64,000 bases of DNA from Halobellus captivus (lineage in GTDB: Archaea > Halobacteriota > Halobacteria > Halobacteriales > Haloferacaceae). The stretch lies in contig NZ_RDQE01000015.1 in assembly GCF_003697845.1 (NCBI RefSeq), forward strand, positions 1-64,000, in the 5' to 3' direction. Position numbers and translations under genes: made by a program. Positions within the stretch are counted from its first letter, which is position 1. Every line of letters starts with the position of its first letter. This document shows positions 26,164 to 34,825 of this stretch, piece after piece. The notes under the pieces were generated by a model. It had not been told where the DNA came from, ran no database searches, and saw only the letters and a program-made list of their open reading frames with translations.

Positions 26164-27405
26164 ATGAAACGAACGAATACGTTTGATATCGCTCCCGACT
26201 CTGAAACAACAGAAGAGATCCTTACGCGGGTGCTGGACGCGTCGGCAAGCCTCTGGAATAAACTCACCTACGACCGCCGCCAGCAGTTCTTCGACGGCGA
26301 AAGTGTCTGGGAGTGCGATGGCTACTACGACGAGTACGTCGACGTGCTAAGCGGAGCGACGACCCAACAGATCGCTCGCGTGAACGATACCGCGTGGCGA
26401 TCCTTCTTCGAACTTCTCGACAAGCCAGAATACGACCCGAGTCCTCCCGGCTACTGGGGGAATCAAGACGATGGCCGAGAGCTCCGAACCTACATTCGAA
26501 ACGATTCGTACACCATTCAGTGGAATAGGCGGTCACGACTGGAAATCCGCATCGGCATGGATCTCAAAGACGAGTACGGATTCGGAATGTACGAACGGCT
26601 TCGGTTACCGGTTCGGGGCAATCCGAAATGGCATGGGGACAGTGGTCGACTCGAAATCTCGTACGACTCGGTCGAAGAGACGTACCGCGTGCATCAATCC
26701 GTAACCATCGACGATGTCGAAGAGAGCAGATTAGATGGCTTTGAGGCCGCTGCACTCGATCTCGGCGCAAACGTGCTCGTTGCCTGTACGACAACAACCG
26801 GTAGGCAGTATCTCTACAGTGGCCACCAACCGTTCGAGCAGTTTCGAGAGACGACTAACGCTATCGCCAACGCCCAAGCGAAACTCCCCGACGGACAACA
26901 CTCCAGTCAGCGAATCAAGCGTCTCTATCGCAAGCGCTCTCGACGGCGCGATCATGCGGTGAACGCGCTCCTCCGTGACGTAGTTGAACGGTTAGACGAA
27001 GCTGGTGTTACAACGCTCTACCACGGCGATCTCACCGGAGTGCTCGGTGAGTACTGGTCGGTGGAGGCGAACCTCAAGGCAAGGTCGTTCTGGGCTCACC
27101 GACAGTGCATTGATCGACTCTCATCCGTCTGCGAAGAGTACGGGATCGACGTAGAAACAATATCCGAGGCGTGGACGTCCCAGACCTGTCCGAAGTGTGG
27201 CGAGCGGGACCGAACACGCCGGCATCAAGAGACACTCACCTGCCCGTGTGGCTTCGAGGGACACGCCGACCTCGTTGCTTCGAGAACATTGCTCGAACGA
27301 GCAACGAACACAACAGTCAGGCCGACGGCACGGCCCGTGCGGTTCCAGTGGGACGATCACCAGTGGTTTCCCGTGGAGGGTGCCGCAGTGTCGCCCAACG
27401 AATAG
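26164..27405 (+). CDS. tnpB: TnpB-like protein (IS200/IS605 OrfB) with altered RuvC site
   Basis: A 413-residue TnpB-family protein: Ruv[14 protein letters not shown] (Asp199), the basic helix [18 protein letters not shown], RuvC-II region [11 protein letters not shown], zinc ribbon (Cys342, 345, 360, 362) and Ruv[13 protein letters not shown] (Asp369). In active TnpBs the RuvC-II position is Glu (xxEDL); here it is Gly288. Such a change could make the nuclease inactive or shift its active site. There is no tnpA nearby. The 3' flank to about 27490 contains a hairpin GCGTCC...GGACGC that could belong to a guide RNA. Confidence 0.88.
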   Translation: MKRTNTFDIAPDSETTEEILTRVLDASASLWNKLTYDRRQQFFDGESVWECDGYYDEYVDVLSGATTQQIARVNDTAWRSFFELLDKPEYDPSPPGYWGNQDDGRELRTYIRNDSYTIQWNRRSRLEIRIGMDLKDEYGFGMYERLRLPVRGNPKWHGDSGRLEISYDSVEETYRVHQSVTIDDVEESRLDGFEAAALDLGANVLVACTTTTGRQYLYSGHQPFEQFRETTNAIANAQAKLPDGQHSSQRIKRLYRKRSRRRDHAVNALLRDVVERLDEAGVTTLYHGDLTGVLGEYWSVEANLKARSFWAHRQCIDRLSSVCEEYGIDVETISEAWTSQTCPKCGERDRTRRHQETLTCPCGFEGHADLVASRTLLERATNTTVRPTARPVRFQWDDHQWFPVEGAAVSPNE

Positions 27406-27640
27406 CGCACAGACCCGCGAGGTGTCGCCGTAGCGTCCTTGACGCTAGCGAACGGACGCTTCCATTGTGTGGAGTGGATGTCGACCCGCTGGACGCTCGC
27501 ATTACTCGGACGTACTCTAAGTACAGCTCTATCTCCAGAATAAGGCTACTGACTAGAGAACACCGAACTGCAAGCGCGTGATACTGGCCTCCTCGGAAAC
27601 GACGCGCCGTCGTGTCCGATAGCGCTCCCCAACGGTCTAT

Positions 27641-27657
27641 GTTTGGTTCTTTGACGG
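27641..27657 (+). repeat. Direct repeat GTTTGRTTCTTTGACGG, copy 1
   Basis: GTTTGGTTCTTTGACGG, matched with one change at 28774-28790. Around both copies there is also CCAACG upstream and ATTTAG downstream. The two copies bracket a pair of small membrane-protein genes. The interval 27406-27760 otherwise holds the tnpB 3' flank and a TATA-like promoter region for the next gene. Confidence 0.55.
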
Positions 27658-27760
27658 AAGGGTGGCACCGATATTTAGTGAATTGCTTAAACCCGCGGCC
27701 TTGAGGATTCAGCCTGGATGACCCGAAGGAATATAGTCATACGAGTGGAATCTTTGGTAT

Positions 27761-28177
27761 ATGAGCGCCCTGAAAAACCTCCACAAGCCAGGCAAACCCC
27801 CTCAAATTGGTTATCGTGGTCTCTCTGCAATCATGGGAGTTGTAACGCTAGCAACATTCGGGATCGACCGATTTCTGTTTGAAACGGCTGGTCAATCACT
27901 TGGAGAACTACCGGCGTATGTGATGGGTGGTGTCCTCCTCGTCGTCGGGATGAGTGCCTTCTACGCGTCAGCAACCGGTCACGACATCAGAACGGCAATT
28001 CTCGTCTCGTTAGGGCCGGTTGTCGGACTCTTCGTGTATTTAATCGGGTATCACCTCGTCTTGCCTCCGAGTACTGACTCTCCGACATGGCTCATATTCC
28101 TCGCTTTTACCGGGGGGCTCCTTGCGATTGGGACTGTCGCACACCTTTGTGGTCGTTTAGTTAAACGAGTATTCTAA
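27761..28177 (+). CDS. Four-helix membrane protein
   Basis: A 138-residue protein with four predicted membrane helices (SAIMGVVTLATFGIDRFLF, VMGGVLLVVGMSAFYASA, AILVSLGPVVGLFVYLIGYHL, IFLAFTGGLLAIGTVAHLCG). The ends are short and basic. A promoter-like AT-rich stretch (GGTATATGAG just before the start) is present. No family recognised. It is convergent with another four-helix membrane gene, and direct repeats flank the pair. Confidence 0.65.
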   Translation: MSALKNLHKPGKPPQIGYRGLSAIMGVVTLATFGIDRFLFETAGQSLGELPAYVMGGVLLVVGMSAFYASATGHDIRTAILVSLGPVVGLFVYLIGYHLVLPPSTDSPTWLIFLAFTGGLLAIGTVAHLCGRLVKRVF

Positions 28178-28286
28178 ACCTGTTTGGAGCGTCCTCCTTC
28201 CGTACGCCGGCAAGATTCATCGTCGTCAGCGACACAACATGGCCCCTCCGAAGTTGGTCTAAAGGGAGATCACGTATATCTCCCAA

Positions 28287-28724
28287 TCAGCCAATCGTAC
28301 TAGTCTGCGAGAATTCACGACCACGGAGCCAGTATTCTACCGACGCTAGAATCCCATAGGCAACGAGATAAAATGGTGCCCACACAAACACAAAGAGGAA
28401 CCCGGGCGAATCCCCTTGTCCACTTCCAATTGGTGGGATATACACGAGTATATGCCAGAAAACGAGGATACCTACCAATAGTGCCCCCGGGCTACGGATT
28501 TTATATCGAAGCCAGAGAAAAACGGGAATCCCTATTGTTACCAACCCAAACGCCATAGATAGCACAAGTGCGTCCCAAAGCGTTCCTGAGATTGAAACAT
28601 TCGAGGTTGGGAGGAGGCTATACGCGAACACACCGAGTGAATAGAGGACGGTGACTGCGATACTGATAGCGAGAGGACGCTTCCATGTTTCCGACACCGA
28701 GAACCACCGATGGAGGACCGACAT
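28287..28724 (-). CDS. Four-helix membrane protein
   Basis: A 145-residue protein with hydrophobic helices at about residues 18-40 (AISIAVTVLYSLGVFAYSLL), 50-72, 80-97 (LLVGILVFWHILVYI) and 107-130 (FLFVFVWAPFYLVAYGILASV). It is not recognisably related to the convergent gene at 27761 in sequence, but the size and topology are alike. Codon use is less GC-rich than in the conjugation operon, a possible sign of separate origin. Confidence 0.62.
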   Translation of the reverse strand: MSVLHRWFSVSETWKRPLAISIAVTVLYSLGVFAYSLLPTSNVSISGTLWDALVLSMAFGLVTIGIPVFLWLRYKIRSPGALLVGILVFWHILVYIPPIGSGQGDSPGFLFVFVWAPFYLVAYGILASVEYWLRGREFSQTSTIG

Positions 28725-28773
28725 ACGGCACTATAGTGCTTGACCTAACATTACTCTTTACCAGTAGGCCAAC

Positions 28774-28790
28774 GTTTGATTCTTTGACGG
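28774..28790 (+). repeat. Direct repeat GTTTGRTTCTTTGACGG, copy 2
   Basis: GTTTGATTCTTTGACGG, 1.13 kb from copy 1 and in the same orientation. No transposase lies between them. Confidence 0.55.
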
Positions 28791-28924
28791 ATAAGTCGGA
28801 GTGAGATTTAGAACCCTATGACAGTAGTTGGCAGTACGGATTCTTTATCCAGAACGCTGGCTGAAACGACCGTTACCACAGGTTCTTCTGGAGAGACAAA
28901 CAGTTGCTAGCGTTTGGTGCGATC

Positions 28925-29045
28925 ACCTCGAAAGCCTCCGAACGCTCGCCGGCCGCGACTCGCTGTGCGCCTCATGCCTTCGGTGCTTGCGTCGTCGGGG
29001 GACGACGAGCGCCCGGCCCCTTTCAGTCCCGCCCGGGGGTTGTTG
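28925..29045. repeat. Divergent partial copy C of the GC-rich repeat
   Basis: Shares GGTGCTTGCG, TCGGGGGACGAC and CCCTTTC/AGTCC in the same order as copies A and B, but is shorter (about 120 bases) and diverged. It fills most of the gap 28791-29077 ahead of the convergent end of the lipoprotein gene. Confidence 0.45.
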
Positions 29046-29077
29046 TGGCTCTACCTCTTCGGAGCAGTCCTCCTCGA

Positions 29078-30040
29078 TCAGCCTGCTGTCGTCAGAAATA
29101 CGTCGCGCTGGACGACGAGCGTCGTCCAGTACACGTCGCCCTGGTACCGAACCAGATATGTGCCGCTCAGGTCGCCTTCGCCGTCCTCGTCGAGTCCATG
29201 AGCCTGTTCGTGCCCTCGGAACCGGTCGGCGAGCGCTACAAGTGCATCAGACGGCGGCTCGTCAGGGCCGACAATGTACTGTCCGTCTGCAATTGCCGTC
29301 TCAACGATCTCTCGCTGAGCCTCCGGAAGCCCTGAAAGTTCGAACGTAAACCGCTCGCGCATCTGTTGGCCGTAGTCGGCGGCCGTCGCTACTTGTTCAG
29401 CAGTGTATCGATAGGTGTTCAACGTCGTGTCGTAGGCGTCGTCGACGACCCATTCGGCTTCAGTCCCGTCGTCCCAGGTGATATACGAGTACTCCGACTC
29501 GGGGACGAGGACAGACTGCTCGCGCTCGGTGTCCGTATAGAGGAACGTCGTTCCGATACCGACCGGATCACCATCAGCGAGCCCATGTTCAGCAAATTCT
29601 TGTTGATCAAGCTCGGGGAGATCGGCGAACTGAATGGCTTCTGCCTCGATTACTGAGTCTGTGACGATATCTACTTTCACGGAATATCTGGTGGCCGGCG
29701 TTTCCTCGACCACTTCGTATGATAGCTCGTAGACCCCCTCTTGGTAGGCAATATGTTGCTGTTTGGGGAGTGGCGGCCGGGTTGCCTTCGTTTTCGTGCC
29801 GCCATCAAGGATACGGTCGAACAGTTGGGCCGTTGCGTCGTTGCCTTCCGCTGGACGGACGGTATAGAGGACTTTCGTCGGGAGTTTCGCGTCTGCGATC
29901 GTCGTCAGTTCGAGCCGCGCTGTTGGGGCTTCTGCGGCGGCGTTGCTACCACTGAACCCACCGGGGCTGGTGCAGCCAGCGACTATTGCGGGGAGAGACG
30001 AGGCAGCGGCCGCGAGGAGGGCGCGTCGGCGCATAGTCAT
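29078..30040 (-). CDS. Tat-type lipoprotein of unknown function
   Basis: A 320-residue protein with a short basic N-terminus (RRRALLAAAASSLPAIVAGC) that reads as a Tat signal with a lipobox ending at Cys, then a Ser/Gly/Ala linker. The mature part is acidic and beta-rich and ends in YLVRYQGDVYWTTLVVQRDVF. A second ATG two codons in (30034) is equally possible. IR41 copy 3 lies 85 bases upstream of the start. It probably faces the outside of the cell; no domain is recognised. Confidence 0.72.
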   Translation of the reverse strand: MTMRRRALLAAAASSLPAIVAGCTSPGGFSGSNAAAEAPTARLELTTIADAKLPTKVLYTVRPAEGNDATAQLFDRILDGGTKTKATRPPLPKQQHIAYQEGVYELSYEVVEETPATRYSVKVDIVTDSVIEAEAIQFADLPELDQQEFAEHGLADGDPVGIGTTFLYTDTEREQSVLVPESEYSYITWDDGTEAEWVVDDAYDTTLNTYRYTAEQVATAADYGQQMRERFTFELSGLPEAQREIVETAIADGQYIVGPDEPPSDALVALADRFRGHEQAHGLDEDGEGDLSGTYLVRYQGDVYWTTLVVQRDVFLTTAG

Positions 30041-30124
30041 AACCTATCAGAGATGCTCGAAAAGCTTTGTGTCGCACAGAAGAGGGCAGCCAAAGCTCCG
30101 GAAGTGGTGGAGTAAGTCAGATGA

Positions 30125-30165
30125 GTAACCAACAGAACCGAGGTTAAACCCGGGGTGTTGGTTAA
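30125..30165. repeat. IR41 inverted repeat, copy 3
   Basis: GTAACCAACA (30125-30134, first base changed) and TGTTGGTTAA (30156-30165), spacer 21 bases. It lies upstream of the lipoprotein gene and directly before a gene fragment. Confidence 0.8.
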
Positions 30166-30174
30166 GGATGGATA

Positions 30175-30370
30175 CTGGAGGCGAGTGCGCTCGAGAACAC
30201 CGCGTATCAGCTCTCCGGTTACGTCGATGTCGAAGCGCTCAAGCAGTTGACTACCTCATCAGATGGGAACATCACGGTCAAGTTCATCATCCAGAGGATT
30301 CGGCTCGATGTGTCACCGAAAGGTGTGGACGTCCTCATGGGGAATAACCCGACGTTGTCGGTGGGTGGCA
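30175..30370 (+). pseudogene. Truncated gene fragment between IR41 and the GC-rich repeat
   Basis: In frame from 30175 the sequence codes for LEASALENTAYQLSGYVDV... then ITVKFIIQRIRLDVSPKGVDVLMGNN, which has protein-like composition (alternating strands, acidic), unlike its surroundings. There is no start codon: a stop lies at 30163 inside IR41, and the frame runs on into the GC-rich repeat. It looks like the inner piece of a gene cut on both sides. Family not recognised. Confidence 0.4.
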
Positions 30371-30404
30371 ATTTTCGTCTCGCAGGCATAGACCCTTCTC
30401 GAAA

Positions 30405-30832
30405 TCCCTCGGTCGCTCGGCATCCCGCGACCCACGCTGCGCGCCTCGTTTCACTCGGTGCTAGCGGGGTCGGGGGACGACCGAGGCGGCCTCGCCCTTT
30501 CTGAGTCCGCCAGGACGTCAGCTGTGTCACTGAGCGTCGAGCCCGGTTGAGCGGTGTTTCTTAACGGCACGCCCCGCTCGCCGCTACCGCCCTCCGCGTC
30601 GCTCGCGACCGACCATTCCGGGCATGCGGGCGCTCTCCGCACCGCCCGCGCCCGTTCCGGGCTAAAGTGCATGTGCCCTCGGCGCCAGCATTAAGCGCGT
30701 TTTCGGTTGCGCCCCTCGCGGGCTTTCGCGTTCCAGCGCTTTGGGCCGTTCCGCGCGGCGAGTCACACAACGACTCGCCGTGCTCACGACCGTCGCCCTG
30801 GACACGGACCCGCAGTTCGGGCCGGACGCGAG
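30405..30832. repeat. GC-rich dispersed haloarchaeal repeat, copy B
   Basis: Homologous to copy A (25190-25632) over its whole length, ending near CGGGCCGGACGCGAGAAACG. Downstream to 31050 the sequence is GC-rich with inverted repeats (for example GCGCTCTCGCTCGCGCC...GGCGCGAGCGAGAGCGC near 30901-30956) and has no supported gene. It lies directly upstream of the OB-fold gene. Confidence 0.75.
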
Positions 30833-30900
30833 AAACGGCTTAAAGCTGGCCGCTCGCTCCGGGCGGGTCGGCGCGCGGTTCTGGTTGGGTGACCTTCCTT

Positions 30901-30956
30901 TGGCGCTCTCGCTCGCGCCCCAGGGGGCGCTCACGAAGGCGCGAGCGAGAGCGCGT
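30901..30956. repeat. Long GC-rich inverted repeat
   Basis: GGCGCTCTCGCTCGCGCC (about 30903-30920) pairs almost perfectly with GGCGCGAGCGAGAGCGC (about 30939-30955) around CAGGGGGCGCTCACGAA. This could form a very stable RNA hairpin about 100 bases ahead of the OB-fold gene, in its leader. Confidence 0.55.
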
Positions 30957-31050
30957 AGATGGTTCTGTCGGGCGTTGTCGTCGAAGAACCGCGATGTAGC
31001 AGCATCGCGGTGTCGGGCGCGTGAGCGCCTTCGGAATCAGGTCGATTCCA

Positions 31051-31917
31051 ATGTCAAGTAAGAACGTCTCCAGTGAAGTAGTTTCGGTCGATGAACAGGC
31101 TTTCGAGAAACACGAGGAAACGCAGGTCGACGAGGACGGATTCGAGGTCGTCGATGAAACCCCGGAGTTCCGGGCGACGGTCGACATGGAAGTGCAGGCG
31201 AAAGTCGATTCCAATCATCCAGATGCGCGGATCGAGGAAGGCCCGGATCACCTGTACGGGAAGACCCTCGAACAGGAGGAGCGCATCGAGGCCCGGGAAG
31301 CCGAGTTGGAGCACATCAGTGTCCAGGCGGAACTCAGTCAGCAGGAGGGACGCGCAAAGCGGACGCGGGAGGTCGTCGTCGAGCAGTGTGGCCGGGACGA
31401 ACCCGAACCGGTGGAGCGCACGGATCCCCGAGAGAAGCTGACGCAGGAGGAACTCGCGGCGGTGAACAAGCAGGCGATGCGGATCAGCGACGAAGTGCAG
31501 GGCGGCTGGTCGAGAGCGGTCGTCGCGAAGCAACTGGCCGAGAAGGTGCAGCGCGGCCAGGACGTGACCAAGGCGGTGCTGGAAACGTTGGAGGAGCAGA
31601 AGGCGGTCCCCGGTGCAATCGTGCCCATCGCAGATGTGCCGGACGTGCCCGTCGGGGAAGTGACGGTCCAGGGTGAAATTACCGAACTCTGGACCCCAAG
31701 TGACAACTCAATTCAACAAGTCGGGCTCATCGAAGATGAGAGCGGGCGCACGAAATTCACGGTCTGGGAGAAGAGCGGGAAAACGGTGGTTCGGGAGGGG
31801 CAGACGGTCAGGTTCAGAGCGGTCAAAAAGAACTGGTACCAAGGTCGGTGCAGTCTCGCGATCACGGGCTGGAGCAGGATCGAGTTCCCGGAGCGCGGTC
31901 GGTGGTGGGAAGAATAG
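31051..31917 (+). CDS. RPA-like single-stranded DNA binding protein (OB fold)
   Basis: A 288-residue protein; ATG 31051 is chosen over a GTG 30 bases upstream. The N-terminal 190 residues are charged and helical. Residues about 200-285 form an OB fold with the RPA pattern VTVQGEITELWTP...QVGLIEDESGRTKFTVWEKS...VREGQTVRFRAVKKNWYQGRCSLAITGWSRIE. Haloarchaeal RPA-type proteins coat single-stranded DNA in replication and repair. A T-run follows the stop. The unusual GC-rich repeat and inverted repeat in its leader may affect expression. Confidence 0.82.
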   Translation: MSSKNVSSEVVSVDEQAFEKHEETQVDEDGFEVVDETPEFRATVDMEVQAKVDSNHPDARIEEGPDHLYGKTLEQEERIEAREAELEHISVQAELSQQEGRAKRTREVVVEQCGRDEPEPVERTDPREKLTQEELAAVNKQAMRISDEVQGGWSRAVVAKQLAEKVQRGQDVTKAVLETLEEQKAVPGAIVPIADVPDVPVGEVTVQGEITELWTPSDNSIQQVGLIEDESGRTKFTVWEKSGKTVVREGQTVRFRAVKKNWYQGRCSLAITGWSRIEFPERGRWWEE

Positions 31918-31935
31918 CCAGTTAGCGCAGCCTTC

Positions 31936-31941
31936 TTTTTT
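31936..31941 (+). terminator. T-run after the OB-fold gene
   Basis: Six T after CCTTC, 19 bases past the stop codon, a typical archaeal termination signal. The next 370 bases up to 32315 contain no gene I can support. Confidence 0.5.
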
Positions 31942-32315
31942 GCTGTGTGCCGGACCGACCCAGACCCCGCCACCCCACCCTCCGCTCCCGGCCTCCCGCT
32001 GGTCGGCCGGCAGCCACGACCGGGCTCCCACGCTTGAGAGGAGCGCAGTGAGACGGCTGTCCAGGGTTGAGAGAGTGGTGTTTGTGTGTACCCAGAGGAG
32101 CAGTGGGGGCACAGACAACGTGCCCTGAGCAACGATGTCCAAGGAACATACTCTCACAGCCCGCGAACGGCTTCACATTCCACCTCCGCGAAGCTCACCG
32201 GACGACCGACTCACCGATCGTCGAAGCACAGTTAGCCGCCGCACTGGACGCCTGAGAAGACCTACCGCTGATGCACCTGCAGGAGGGGATCTCGGTCATA
32301 GACTATGCAGGACAC

Positions 32316-32462
32316 CTAACACCACCAGACACTGAATGGGCTCGACGGGTCGGGACACAGGAGGTGCACAACGTCTCCGAACGCGCCGATAACGGTCCCG
32401 AGCGTTCCGGTGAGGACCAAGAGGGCAAGTAAGATCAAGAACGGCCACAGTTCGTCGGCCAT
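32316..32462 (-). CDS. 48-residue membrane peptide
   Basis: A small frame with start codon one base after the stop of the upstream gene (TGAGATG read on the minus strand), so translation is coupled. The product (starts MADELWPFLILLALLVLTG) has one strong membrane helix and a Cys at each end of the short tail (LLCPDPSSPFSVWWC). It is the last gene of the operon 33710-32316. Such single-helix partners often act as effectors or anchors, but its function is unknown. Confidence 0.55.
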   Translation of the reverse strand: MADELWPFLILLALLVLTGTLGTVIGAFGDVVHLLCPDPSSPFSVWWC

Positions 32463-32463
32463 C

Positions 32464-32922
32464 TCAGTCTCGAAGGTGGGAGTCTTCGACCCGAACCAGT
32501 TGGAGGGACGGGAAGGGTGCGAAGGGAATTTCCTCCTCGACGAGTTCTTCGAGTGGGATTGCAGCTTCCCGGTCGCCCCATCTCGGGATGTGCTGTTCGA
32601 GCACATCGAGTGGGGTAACTACGATGATCTCGTCGTCATCCGGGTACTTCGGAGTCTTGTCGGCCAGCGTTTCCCCGTCCTCGAACTCCCACTCGTCGAG
32701 TTCGAGTCCAGGAATGTTCACGACGACCAAGGCGATCGGTTCGTCGGCCTCAGCATCGTGGACGATATCGCCGTAGATGAACTCCGGGTCTTCCTCCTCA
32801 TCGTCCAGTTCAAGTTCCAAGGCCATATCGAGTGACCGTTGGAGTGGTTCCTCGCGTCCCGGAGGCTGCCATTGTTCTTCGTCGGTACGTCCGTCAGGTG
32901 GTCCGCCGCCTTTGCGTGGCAT
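32464..32922 (-). CDS. Acidic protein of unknown function
   Basis: A 152-residue protein rich in Glu and Asp, with an N-terminal Gly/Pro/Arg part (MPRKGGGPPDGRTDEEQW) and a C-terminal half with strands (EPIALVVVNIPGLELDEWEFEDG, EIIVVTPLDVLEQHIPRW). Its start overlaps the stop of the upstream gene by one base (TAATG) and its stop is one base from the next start, so all three genes are coupled. No family recognised. Confidence 0.6.
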   Translation of the reverse strand: MPRKGGGPPDGRTDEEQWQPPGREEPLQRSLDMALELELDDEEEDPEFIYGDIVHDAEADEPIALVVVNIPGLELDEWEFEDGETLADKTPKYPDDDEIIVVTPLDVLEQHIPRWGDREAAIPLEELVEEEIPFAPFPSLQLVRVEDSHLRD

Positions 32923-33710
32923 TAGTTGATCACCATGAATTCGTCAAGTGCTGTTTGCGAGCTGTGCAGGGCCTCGATCCTCCAGTTGATAGTCTCGGTC
33001 AACCGTTCGGGGTCGTGTTCCCCGTTTGGTTGCCTGCACTCGTCCAGGATCGACGTCTTTCCGGAGAACGCAACGACCTCGTCTGGGGCGTGGAGGAGGT
33101 GTTCGTGTGAGACCCGACCGTTGAGGTAGATCCGATCCGGGCCGAGCGTCTCGACCAGGGCCTCCAGGTCGTCCCAGAGGTTGAACTTCGAGTTGTACTC
33201 GGTCCCGTCGAAGGCACACGACTTCGTGCCGAAGACCTCGAACAGCTCCCGGCAGTGCTCGTAGTGCCACGGTTCCCACCCCACGATGATGGGATAGAGT
33301 TCGACGTCGAGTTCGGCATCCTCAACCATACGGTAGAGCGCCTTCTGCCCCTCGACCGATCGCTCAATCTCGCTCAGGAGTTCGCGACGGTCCATCTCGT
33401 CGCTGTCCATGACCCAGCGGTCGCCTGGGAAGTAGACGTCGACGATCCCGTCCAGATCCTGTAGCCGCTCGAACTCGTCCTCAGGAGTCCGACCGACCAG
33501 GAACTTGTTCTGCTCCATCGAGTTGATGATGAGCGTCTGGTCGGGATGCATGAACGCCTCTCGTGGTTGGTTTACGAACCAAATCGACCGGCGGAACGGT
33601 GCTTGGAGGGCCGGGAACTCCTCGACGTTGTAGCCGAAGAGGCGTCTATCGGTGGAAGCACCAGGTTTGGTCTTCGGTACGAACTCGTGCGGGAATCGGT
33701 CGCCGGGCAT
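32922..33710 (-). CDS. Possible TIM-barrel (TGT/DUF6610-like) protein
   Basis: A 262-residue protein. The central part reads as alternating strands and helices: LIINSMEQNKFLVGR, IVDVYFPGDRWVMDSDEMDRR, ELYPIIVGWEPWHYEHCRELFEVFG, CAFDGTEYNS, RIYLNGRVSHEHLLHAPDEVVAFSGKTSIL. This recalls (by eye) barrel proteins of the tRNA-guanine transglycosylase/DpdA kind and another protein in this window at 55334. No catalytic residues can be assigned. It heads a three-gene coupled operon and is transcribed away from a CARF-wHTH regulator, which probably controls it. Confidence 0.6.
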   Translation of the reverse strand: MPGDRFPHEFVPKTKPGASTDRRLFGYNVEEFPALQAPFRRSIWFVNQPREAFMHPDQTLIINSMEQNKFLVGRTPEDEFERLQDLDGIVDVYFPGDRWVMDSDEMDRRELLSEIERSVEGQKALYRMVEDAELDVELYPIIVGWEPWHYEHCRELFEVFGTKSCAFDGTEYNSKFNLWDDLEALVETLGPDRIYLNGRVSHEHLLHAPDEVVAFSGKTSILDECRQPNGEHDPERLTETINWRIEALHSSQTALDEFMVIN

Positions 33711-33916
33711 GTCGGATCTCTCTGGCGCGGTTGTGTCTCGGTGGCGCCTGTCGTGACACTACTCACCGCACAGGGATAAGTCTTGTTCGCTTTTGTTCAC
33801 ACAACCACTATTTATTAGGCTTGCCAAAACACAAACTGTCCGAAGAAGCCATAATTCGTCCCACATACGAAGCGTATAACGAAGGTCTTTAGCCTAAACC
33901 GCAGACAGAGGGAACT

Positions 33917-34825
33917 ATGACCGAACGAGTCCATATTATCCCAGTTGGATTCGACTTCGAGCGTCTCATCTATCCAATTTCGCAGGGACAGATGGAGGCC
34001 GACCGAGTCGTGCTCATCACGCACGAAGGCGATCCAGACGATGAGGCAACGAGTAAGGCCGCGCAACTCGCATCGAATATGACTCGCCGATTGGAAGATT
34101 CGTTCAAACTGATTGACGTCGAGGTCCAGCTCGAATCCATCGAAATCGAGGGCATGTTCGACTATGAGACCCTCTATCCGATGGCGTACGACTACATCCT
34201 CGACGAACTGAAGGCTGATAACGAGGTTTTCGTCAACATCTCTTCGATGCCTCGCACGGTCGCCTTCGCCTTCGCTACTGCGGCCGACTCGATAATCGCC
34301 GAGTTCCAGGAGGATATGGATGAGATTCGAGACCGGCTCCACACCTACTACGTCTCGCCGGAGGAATATCTCGTGCACCGGATGATGGAGGTTCTGGAGA
34401 ACGCCGCGGACACGCTCGATGATCTGAAGCAGTACGAGGATCTGACCGTGCACAGCCAGTACGAGGAGATCGTGCAGCTGCTCGACCGAATCAACGAAAG
34501 CGGTGTGACGGAGGGTGCCCGAGACCTCGACGGGCAGATGTACGTCGAGTTCCCGTCGTCGCCTGGCAGTGACGTTGAGGATTTCGAGAAGACCATTCTG
34601 AACTTCCTCTTTGGGAAGGATCCGATTGCGTCGACGTCGGCGCTCGCCGAACAGCTGGCTGAAGAAGAGGGTGAGGAGTACGACGAGTCGTTCCGCAGCC
34701 GCGTCCAGTACAACGTCTCGAAACTCGACGAAAAGGGGTATGTGGACCGCGAGAAGGTCGGAAATAGTCTCGAAACGCAGCTCTCGACGATGGGGCGGAT
34801 GTGGGTAGAAACTCACCGGGGATGA
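33917..34825 (+). CDS. CARF-domain winged-helix regulator (HFX_2341/DUF6293-like)
   Basis: A 302-residue protein. Residues 1-150 have the CARF-type Rossmann-like pattern: HIIPVGFDFERLIYPI, ADRVVLITHEGD, and VFVNISSMPRTVAFAFATAADS in the ligand-loop position. Residues about 225-300 form a winged helix (KTILNFLFGKDPIASTSALAEQLAEEE...RVQYNVSKLDEKGYVDRE). CARF proteins bind cyclic or linear oligonucleotide signals. No CRISPR array or cas gene is in the window, so the signal would come from elsewhere. It is divergent from the 33710-32316 operon with a 206-base shared promoter region, and convergent (13-base overlap) with the zinc-ribbon gene at 34962. Confidence 0.8.
   Translation: MTERVHIIPVGFDFERLIYPISQGQMEADRVVLITHEGDPDDEATSKAAQLASNMTRRLEDSFKLIDVEVQLESIEIEGMFDYETLYPMAYDYILDELKADNEVFVNISSMPRTVAFAFATAADSIIAEFQEDMDEIRDRLHTYYVSPEEYLVHRMMEVLENAADTLDDLKQYEDLTVHSQYEEIVQLLDRINESGVTEGARDLDGQMYVEFPSSPGSDVEDFEKTILNFLFGKDPIASTSALAEQLAEEEGEEYDESFRSRVQYNVSKLDEKGYVDREKVGNSLETQLSTMGRMWVETHRG

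Noticed and set aside
26060-26167. 35-codon frame before tnpB
   Set aside because: The product (starts [12 protein letters not shown]) has no acidic haloarchaeal character and overlaps the tnpB start; it is probably chance.
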